Positions 10,077 to 16,848 of a stretch of 16,848 nt of DNA are shown here, in pieces. The notes beneath the pieces were generated by a model. It was given only the letters and a program-made list of their open reading frames with translations. It was not told the origin of the DNA and made no database searches. The position numbers and the translations under genes were made by a program. Origin of the DNA: Daldinia sp. FL1419 (taxonomy: Eukaryota; Ascomycota; Sordariomycetes; Xylariales; Hypoxylaceae); contig MU623688.1 in the NCBI GenBank assembly GCA_025201765.1, positions 1 through 16,848 of the forward strand. The letters are read 5' to 3'. Position 1 is the stretch's first letter, and every line of letters starts with the position of its first letter.

Positions 10077-10471
10077 CTTGTCAGTCCGCTCGCGATAGCC
10101 CGCCAAGCAAGTTGGACGTGGAGGATGTAGACGCCAAGACTAAGAACAATGGCGTATGTGTATGATAGTCTACGTGAAAGCCCGTTTAGGAAGTCAAGAT
10201 GAGCTTCCAAAAAGAAGAGGGAATTTCCTTCCACAAAGTCGCGACGGTGTGTTCGTAGGTTTAGTATATAATATTTGTAAGATTAGTATGTTTCAACCGC
10301 AAAGCAGCTTAAAGGACAGACTGGCTCTGATTCTGGTTCTGGTTCCAGCTCTGTGGGGTAGGAACCCAAACTAATTCTCGATGTTCGTCTTATTGAGTAT
10401 AATCCGTCGGTGTACAATCATTAGGTACCTTATTTTCGATATGGACAAGTTGCATCACAGCCTGGAAAGGG

Positions 10472-10500
10472 AAAAAAAAAAAAAAAAGAAAAAAAAAAAA
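10472..10500 (+). repeat. Poly-A tract, A16-G-A12
   Basis: Sixteen A, one G and twelve A in a row, inside the divergent intergenic region. Such tracts can exclude nucleosomes in fungal promoters, or may be the tail of an old retroposed copy. No target duplication is visible around it, so I treat it as a simple repeat. Confidence 0.8.
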
Positions 10501-10601
10501 GAGCATGGGGGGGTTCTTCATCCCTGTCCGACTAGTATACCGGTTTTTGGCAAGTTCTGTTAAATGCATTCATGCAATGGCTGCTTTGTGGGACTTGGAA
10601 G

Positions 10602-10760
10602 TACCTAGAATTAGGAGTACCTACCTATCCACAATCTTACATAGGTACTAGTTATATACCTCTAATACTTCCCAAACCAATGCACGTTTCTCGATAGAAC
10701 CCGAGGTGGGTTATCTAAGATTAAGCACAGGTACAGGTATACTGTAAATAGAAGTAGGTA
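10602..10760. promoter_or_regulatory. Cluster of AGGTA/TACCT motifs
   Basis: Eight copies of TACCT or AGGTA occur in about 160 bp: 10602, 10618, 10622, 10657 (TACCT) and 10643, 10729, 10735, 10756 (AGGTA). Several extend to GTACCT or AGGTAC. Chance would give well under one copy of either pentamer. TAGGTAC-type words are frequent in intergenic DNA of some Sordariomycetes, so this may be a dispersed low-complexity motif and not a binding site for this promoter. Confidence 0.45.
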
Positions 10761-10914
10761 TCCCAATCTGTACAAGTCGGTGCGCGTCTTGGATCCTGTA
10801 GGAAGTTCCGGGACAGCTTCATAATTCACACCTTCCACTCTTTGATGATATTTCCAAGCTTTGCTGGCTCCGTCGACGGACGATGCCGCCTCGTGCCAAT
10901 TGATTTACGAAGCC

Positions 10915-11081
10915 ATGGTTTCCTCTGAATTTATACTCAGTTGAAATCTTTTTATCTTGACACTCGTTTTGACTTTCATTTTTCATTTTATTCCCTTACT
11001 TTAGGCTTAGGTACAAAGCGGATGCGCACAGAGGTATCGGTGATCGGGTCTCTAATCATTGAGAGAGAGGCACACGCGTGA
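10915..11081 (+). promoter_or_regulatory. Two possible upstream open reading frames
   Basis: ATG at 10915, in the context GCCATGG, opens a 9-codon frame ending TGA at 10942-10944. ATG at 11022 opens a 19-codon frame ending TGA at 11079-11081. Both lie upstream of the main start at 11116 and would be uORFs if transcription begins before about 10910. No transcript start can be fixed from the sequence. Confidence 0.3.
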
Positions 11082-11115
11082 AACAGAATTGGCGTAATCA
11101 ACTCACTTCGTAATT

Positions 11116-13293
11116 ATGAATACACTCATGTTGGGAGATAAAGAATGGAAAATTTCCGTATTATCTCGTTCCCGATCGACTTCGAGCATGTTTCAAGCTA
11201 CGGATGGCTCTACAAAGAATGAGCCGAAATCTGAGCCGAAAGCAAAGCCACAGACACAACCCCTCGTCTATCTTCCCAGCCATATCCTCTCGGGAGAAAC
11301 GGCGCAGAATGGTCGCTTACGATCGCAATCGTCTCCTGGCGCACCTTTACGACCAGCATCCAGCTATCAGCCAGAGCGGGAGCGATCAGAGACCGCCTCG
11401 CCCAGACTGGCCGGGTCGCATCCACGTACGATGGGCCACGGGATTGTACCAGGCGCAAGGCGACCTCTAGAGATTAATACTCGAGATCTCGTTCCGTCTA
11501 GCCTAACAGCCTCGAAAGATCGTTCGCTACCCGAGTCACCTGGGTTTCCTACCATGCTAGCAGCCATGACTTTCCCTATTCCACCGACTACTTCTAGGCC
11601 GTCTACCGCGGATGCGTGTGTAGGCTCCACGACATGTTTCCCGCCCAGCATGACCACGCCTCCTGCTATACTACCCCGTACGTCAAGTAAACGAGCTACA
11701 AGCTCGAATGGGGCACGTACAACTTCTATGGATGACTTGGTCATGCAGCCTACGTCATCTACCTATCGACCTAGTGACCCCTGGGACACGTCGCATATCG
11801 CTTCTAAGCCGGAAAGACTTGCGATCACAACTACTGTGACGAGAAGCGCGAGGTCGGCCACTATAGGTGAAATGAGCCGACCAGCGGCCATGGGTAGTCT
11901 TCGACCGAGGGCTTCCTCAGTGGCGTCTTCTACGCGCGTCGATCACGATGCGCGGGGTTCTCCTAGTATAATTAGTGCAGATTCAAATTCGCCTCGGGCA
12001 TCACTCAACATTAATGAACCCTATAATATTCCCATAGGAATTGCTATCAGTAGTCCCCGAGATCTTGCACCAAATGCTGATAGGCCCTTCTCTCATCCAG
12101 AAGGAACTCGTCCACATCTCATGCAACCTGTTCCGACGATTAGCCTCACCTTGCCATCGCCATACGAGGAGAAATATCCGAACAGACAAGGTTTACTAGC
12201 AAAATGTAGCGAGCAAAAGGTAGATATAAAATCCGTTTCGAGCAAGCCGACATCTATCCCCTTAAACAAAGAAGCGAATTTGGATTTTATACCGTTCATC
12301 CCCAGCACGGACGAGTCAAAAGATTCGCCTATCCTTGGGCGTTTTCTCGGAAGTACGCCTCTCGCTAAAAAACAATTATCCAAGTCATCCCAAGCACAGG
12401 AGAATTCATTCATCCCTACGAATAATGAATGGCTGCGGACGACCTCAGGAGGGACTACCCAAAGAATTGTATTTACATCAGAGATGACCGTTCCAGAACG
12501 CAACTGGAGCCTTTCTGAGGTGATGACAATAAATATAACTCCCGAACGGCCACCGGAAAATCCAATTCTACCCAGGATCGCCATCACACCAGTCATGGTC
12601 GTAGCCAATCTAACTCCTCAACCCGAGTCCACAACATCCACTTTGTCTTCCAGTGTTATCCCCACACCTTTGCGGCCTTCTTTTCATAAGCTCAAGATCA
12701 TACCGCAGTCACGTCCAAAACCAGTACCCATCATGGTCCATAAGAGTGTGACGGCCGGGCACGGTGAGAGTATAACAGGAAGTCCGGGTAAATTGAACCG
12801 CCATACCGTAACGGGCGTACTAACACCGCCTAAGTCACCTAACAGCGGCTCGCCAAAACGGAACAGCCATCCGGTAGAAAGTAGGTGTCGGGTTCCTTCA
12901 GGTACCGTTGGAAAACCGATCCCCAAGACGAGCCCGCGTGTACATCTAGAACTCAACCAAGGGGAGGGCAAGGAGAAGGCGTGGCCGGTTCCTTCTACAA
13001 AAGAACGATTGGAGAAAGCGAAACTAGCTAGAGAAGAGGAAATCGTCAAACTAGTCGAGAGGATGCTTGGCGTAGCCAAGGCCAAGGAGGTAGGAGCTAG
13101 GGAAGAATGGCCCAATTCGCAATGGGAACATACAGAGGAGCAAATCGAAAAACGCCTACAACGTCTAGAAGAAGATGGAGATGCATGTCTTCGAGATGTC
13201 AAGTCAGCCCTGCAAAATATGTCCAAAACACTGGACGAACTACGGAAAGAAAGCGGCAACAAAAGATTAATTATGAATGAGTTTAACGTGTAA
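11116..13293 (+). CDS. Ser/Pro/Thr-rich protein of unknown function with C-terminal coiled coil
   Basis: This is an uninterrupted 725-residue frame of normal composition. The in-frame stop at 11095-11097 precedes the ATG, making it the first available start. A second in-frame ATG follows four codons on (11128), and the context of neither is strong. Residues 1 to about 610 are rich in Ser, Pro, Thr and Arg with few hydrophobic clusters, so they are probably disordered. They include an EPKSEPKAKP stretch near residue 35 and many proline-directed Ser/Thr sites (for example LTPPKSP near 570). From about residue 629 the protein becomes highly charged (KERLEKAKLAREEEIVKLVE, then EEQIEKRLQRLEED) and looks helical or coiled-coil to the end. 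There is no signal peptide, membrane segment or catalytic motif. I do not recognise the family. It could be a scaffold or cytoskeleton-associated protein, but that is a guess. It lies at the edge of the right AT-rich block. Confidence 0.8.
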   Translation: MNTLMLGDKEWKISVLSRSRSTSSMFQATDGSTKNEPKSEPKAKPQTQPLVYLPSHILSGETAQNGRLRSQSSPGAPLRPASSYQPERERSETASPRLAGSHPRTMGHGIVPGARRPLEINTRDLVPSSLTASKDRSLPESPGFPTMLAAMTFPIPPTTSRPSTADACVGSTTCFPPSMTTPPAILPRTSSKRATSSNGARTTSMDDLVMQPTSSTYRPSDPWDTSHIASKPERLAITTTVTRSARSATIGEMSRPAAMGSLRPRASSVASSTRVDHDARGSPSIISADSNSPRASLNINEPYNIPIGIAISSPRDLAPNADRPFSHPEGTRPHLMQPVPTISLTLPSPYEEKYPNRQGLLAKCSEQKVDIKSVSSKPTSIPLNKEANLDFIPFIPSTDESKDSPILGRFLGSTPLAKKQLSKSSQAQENSFIPTNNEWLRTTSGGTTQRIVFTSEMTVPERNWSLSEVMTINITPERPPENPILPRIAITPVMVVANLTPQPESTTSTLSSSVIPTPLRPSFHKLKIIPQSRPKPVPIMVHKSVTAGHGESITGSPGKLNRHTVTGVLTPPKSPNSGSPKRNSHPVESRCRVPSGTVGKPIPKTSPRVHLELNQGEGKEKAWPVPSTKERLEKAKLAREEEIVKLVERMLGVAKAKEVGAREEWPNSQWEHTEEQIEKRLQRLEEDGDACLRDVKSALQNMSKTLDELRKESGNKRLIMNEFNV

Positions 13294-13500
13294 CATATAG
13301 CATACGAGTCTTGCATGTACCATATGTATAAATATCTTGAAGAGAGGGTGTATATAGGTAGGAACGATCTAGGGCAGCCGCTTCTATATCTAATGGAGGA
13401 TTTGTATTACTATTTTTTTTTCTGGCCACGAATGCATTACTGTTGCCCGCAACGACTATACGCATGTAACCTCTTATATATAAGGAACTGTAAATAAGTA
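13294..13500 (+). other. 3' flank of the unknown gene
   Basis: This short stretch of falling GC content should hold the 3' untranslated region of the preceding gene. No clear polyadenylation signal or further gene is visible. Composition drops sharply after about 13500. Confidence 0.4.
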
Positions 13501-15219
13501 ATAATATCTGTCCTTTATTGCAAACTTATATTTCTAACTTATTCTCTTAGCTTGTTTCTTTCCTCATATTTAAGTATTAGTATTAGGATAAAAGTTATTT
13601 TATATAATAATTAATACCTTAAGTTTTCTTAAGGATTTATATTAGAAAATTATTAATATAAATAGAGACAAAAAGGTGTTATTTAATATAAAATCAATCT
13701 TACTATTAAAATAATAAAATATTAATAACTTTATAATTACATATTTAATTTCATTAAAATTAAATATATTAAAATAAATAAATTTTTCAATTTTTAATTT
13801 AATATATTTTTATTAATATGTTATTAATATTTTAAATATTAAATATTATTATTTATTTATTACTACCCCGATTTACCTAGAATATATTACAGGTATCTGG
13901 TCCATCTCTTAGTATTTGTTCCAGGTAAGAATTGTATTCTAGAAAAAACCTATCTATTACCTATTTAAATAAATTATATTATTATAATTTTAATTTTATT
14001 TTATATTTTTATTAAAATTTACCTTTTAATAAAAATAATTAAATTTTAATATAAAAAATATTTTATATGTTATAATATTAATTATATAAAGTAATATGGT
14101 GGCAACCCAGGTGTGGGATAATGGTAAGATTTAAAATAATTTTATTATTTTTTTTAATAAATAATAAAAATATTATTATATTGTAAAGAAATTGTTTTAG
14201 AGGAGGGTTAAGGTATATATAGTTTATATAAAGTATAAATATATGTAAATGATTTTATATTTTTATAAAAAATCATTATTTATTTTTATTTTTATAATTT
14301 TTTTTAATATTATAATATTATATTTATTTTTTAAAATGATTTAAAATAGTATTATTAATTTATAATCCTTTTTGGTTAATTTTAATCTTTTTTATATATT
14401 TTATTTATATTTTGCAATATTGTAATATAATTTTATTATATTTATTGCATTTATGGTTTGATGTTACCTTAAAAAATCCTTTTTATTTTTATATGTATAT
14501 TGTATTAAGTAAAAGAAAGTTTATGTATTTATAGGTATTTTATTATTTTTTTGATTTTATTTTATTATTAATTTTTTTTAAGTGTTTTAGTTTTTTTGTT
14601 AGAAATTATTATAATATTTTGGATTTAATATAATATTTTAATATTATATTATATTGGGATTATAATTTTGGTGCAGTTATATGTTATAAAAATAATTTAT
14701 TTATTGAAGATGAAGAATTGTATAAAAAGTGTGGTTATATTTTTTTAATATAATTTTAGGAATTAATTGTTAAGATTTTATTATAATTTTTTTAAGATTT
14801 TTAAATTTTTGAGAAGTTTATTAGGAGATTATTAATAATATTTAATAATTATTTTTATTATATTTGATTTTTTATTTATTAAATTTATAATTTTTATATA
14901 TTTTAATAATTTTAAAAAGATTATTTATTTTAATATTATTAATATTATGATTATTTTGTAATGTAATTTTATTTTATATTTATTTTATTAATATTTATTA
15001 ATTATAATATAGGGTTTATAAGGGAATTAATTTTGGAAGGAAATATATATATATTATTTTATTTTTAATAATTTATATTATTTTTATATATTATTATTAT
15101 AATAATTTTTTATTTAAAAAATTTAATTGATATTAAATGTTTTATTATTTTTTAATAATAATTTATTGTAAATTTTTAATAATTTCTTAATATATTTAGG
15201 TTTAAGTTTTAATAAATAT

Positions 15220-15348
15220 AATTTTTCTTTTAAAAATGTGCTTACCTTTATTCAGGATTTTTTAGTATATATAACTGAAAAAAGCAAAGAGGAGGATAAG
15301 GAGGTGGACGGGGAAGAAAATAATTTTAATAAAAATAATTTAGAATAA
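15220..15348 (+). pseudogene. Relic C-terminal coding segment of an unidentified transposon
   Basis: A short open stretch reads VLTFIQDFLVYITEKSKEED and then an acidic, Asn-rich tail, and stops at 15346-15348. The matching left-arm segment (minus strand, about 1220-1320) keeps the NKEEDKEVD reading in frame, which supports former coding use. Upstream on the same strand (about 14660-14900) both arms share further frame-like text such as NNL-I--GELYKKC. I considered a gypsy-type integrase but could not establish it. It faces the LINE relic tail to tail. Confidence 0.35.
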
Positions 15349-15581
15349 ATGTACAATAATTTTAAATAAATATAATTTTTTTAAAAAATTCTATTAATAT
15401 ATTATTATTTATATCCTTTTATTTAATTATAAATTCTTTTTATTTAATTTAAAATTTTTAGAAATATTTATATTAAATAAATTATAATATTATTTTATAT
15501 ATAAATAATTAAATTTATTTAAAAAATTAATAAGTTATTAATAAGGTTTTATTAGGGTTGGATAATGTTTTTTTATAATCT

Positions 15582-15901
15582 ACATTAATTAAAAAAAATT
15601 TTAAGGTTAAATTCTATTTAAGGCAAACTTATACTAAAACATATTTAAAATATTTAAAAATTATATATTATATTATTTCCCTTTTATTATATTTATATTT
15701 AAGAATATTTATTCTAAAAATCTTTTTATTAAATAAGAAGGTTTTTAATGTTATTTTTTTAGTATATATTTATAATAACATTAATATTTTATATTTTTAT
15801 AAATTAAAATATTAATTATTAATTTTTATATTAAAAAATAATAATTAAATTGTTAATGTAATAATATCCTTTTTATACTATTCCCATTTTTCCATCCAAT
15901 A
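15582..15901 (-). pseudogene. Second copy of the LINE ORF2 C-terminal relic
   Basis: Inverted-repeat partner of the relic at 681-1000. Read on the minus strand it gives TKKITLKTFLFNKKIFRI in the corresponding place. The G-to-T and R-to-K differences from the left copy each need only G-to-A or C-to-T changes. It has more stops than the left copy and no intact frame. Confidence 0.55.
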
Positions 15902-16602
15902 ATTTAAGAAGGTTTTTTTAAAATACTAATATCCTTTCTATTTAATATTTTAATTAACTTTAATTTTTATAATATATATATTTAGTATTTAAATAATAAT
16001 GGGAAGATTTTATTATGTCTTAAGCCTTTAAAATTCTATTTATTTTTAGATTTTTTATTTTATTTTTTAAATTTTAAAATTAAAATTTCCATTATTTATA
16101 TAAAATTTAATTATTATTATTATTATATTTAAATAAAAGTATATTAAAGGGTAATTTAATTTTATTTCTAATTATAATATTTCTATTATTTTATATATAT
16201 TATTAATTTTTTATAAATAAATTAATTAAATAATATTTAATTTTTTAATAATATTTCTTATTTTATAATTTTAATTTAAAATATATTACATTATTATTTC
16301 ATATATTATTATATTTTGTATTATTTTTATATAAATCTTTTTTATTTCAGTTATATTATAATCTCATATTAATATTATTAATTTAAAAAAGATGTATTAT
16401 TACCTTTCCATCTTTATTTTAATTGTTTTTAAATATTTATTTTATTTAAATTTCTTATTTAATCATATTTTAAAAAACCTAATACTTTCTTTAAATTTAA
16501 TAACTATATTATTTAATTTAATTTTTATAATTAATGTTTAATGGACCTTTATAAAATATATAAATTTATTTTTTTATATTATAAAAGTTATATTATATTT
16601 CT

Positions 16603-16700
16603 ATACTGGTGGTTGTATGACTTATGTCTTTAGTCTAGCATACGACCCCTAAGAAGTACTTATGTATCTATTATTATATAAGGGTAGGTTTCCCATTTAT
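16603..16700. other. GC-richer patch with inverted repeat and TATA-like motif
   Basis: In otherwise featureless AT DNA, this patch keeps many G and C. It has a 9-bp inverted repeat with one transition mismatch, GGTTGTATG (16611-16619) and CATACGACC (16639-16647), and a TATATAAGGG motif at 16675-16684. The arrangement could be the promoter end of an LTR or a TIR remnant. No partner copy is visible in the window. Confidence 0.35.
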
Positions 16701-16848
16701 CTTTCTTAAATAATTTTCTTCTTTAAATAATTATAATATATCAATTTTATCCCTATTATTATTTATTTTATTATTATTTTATTTTTATTTTATATATATA
16801 TTTATTAATATTAATTAATATTATTAAATAATTAATAATATAAATTAA

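Larger units (their letters stand above)
10077..11115. promoter_or_regulatory. Divergent intergenic region between SEC23 and the unknown gene
   Basis: About 1 kb separates the two divergent starts, so it should contain both promoters and 5' untranslated regions. The SEC23-proximal side has ordinary composition. Further on are a poly-A microsatellite (10472-10500), a cluster of AGGTA/TACCT pentamers (10602-10760), and a T/C-rich tract (10945-11004) followed by two short upstream open frames. Small open frames at 10156-10374 and 10381-10563 have no recognisable content and I do not call them genes. Confidence 0.5.
13855..15937 (-). repeat. Right arm of 2.1-kb inverted repeat
   Basis: Reverse-complement partner of about 645-2720. 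Clear anchors are ACCTAGAATATATTAC (13875-13890, against the left arm near 2671-2686) and the segment TCCTTTTTATACTATTCCCA (15867-15886, against the left arm near 697-715). In the outer part this arm is the more mutated copy. Near 14094-14130 it instead keeps a GC-richer stretch, TGGCAACCCAGGTGTGGG, that is missing or shortened in the left arm. Confidence 0.85.
13500..16848. repeat. Right AT-rich, RIP-degraded transposon block
   Basis: This gene-free DNA has the same extreme AT content as the left block. Most of it (13855-15937) is the inverted copy of left-block sequence. The part next to the genes (13500-13855) has no match I can see. The distal part (15940-16848) is nearly featureless A/T except for a GC-richer patch at 16603-16700. 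Confidence 0.85.

Noticed and set aside
10156..10563. Two small open frames in the divergent intergenic region
   Set aside because: They have no recognisable domain or conserved look, the second encodes a poly-A-derived lysine run, and the region is more simply promoter DNA.
11210..13316. Several long open frames antisense to the 725-residue gene
   Set aside because: They are short relative to the plus-strand frame, overlap each other and have no recognisable content. They are mirror frames of the real gene.
14660..14900. Possible gypsy integrase zinc-binding domain on the plus strand
   Set aside because: Only loose resemblance after ignoring many stops and possible frameshifts. The histidine/cysteine ligands cannot be placed.
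1..16848. CRISPR array, defence island or biosynthetic cluster
   Set aside because: No regularly spaced repeats, and none of the marker enzymes are present. The genes are two housekeeping genes and one unknown.

Overview
The window looks like nuclear DNA of a filamentous ascomycete (Pezizomycotina, possibly Sordariomycetes). Three things point there. SEC23 and ribosomal protein L12 read as close fungal orthologues. Their introns are short (54-116 nt), with GTRNGT-type donors and CTRAY branch sites. The flanks are extremely AT-rich and show the C-to-T/G-to-A pattern of repeat-induced point mutation (RIP). The class and species are inferred and uncertain.

Layout. Positions 1 to about 5400 form a gene-free block in which most 60-base lines hold fewer than ten G or C. 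It contains decayed transposable elements: a non-LTR retrotransposon relic (681-1000), a pair of direct repeats (about 370-600 and 4150-4375), a tandem duplication (4450-4720) and a TA-flanked terminal-inverted-repeat element (4756-5209). Positions 5400-13500 form an island of normal composition with three genes: RPL12 (minus, five coding exons), SEC23 (minus, seven coding exons) and an intronless 725-residue Ser/Pro/Thr-rich protein of unknown function (plus, divergent from SEC23). Positions 13500-16848 form a second AT-rich block.

The main structural result is that the two AT-rich blocks share a repeat of about 2.1 kb in opposite orientation (about 645-2720 and 13855-15937). The three-gene island therefore sits between large inverted transposon-derived arms. 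Where the arms can be compared by eye, nearly all substitutions are C/T or G/A transitions, as RIP predicts.

The genes do not form a pathway. RPL12 (60S subunit, uL11) and SEC23 (COPII inner coat, GTPase-activating protein for Sar1) are housekeeping genes. The third protein looks disordered with a charged, probably coiled-coil C-terminus, and I do not recognise it. I found no defence system, secondary-metabolite cluster, CRISPR array, tRNA or rRNA. Gene models come from manual splicing and would need transcript data to confirm.
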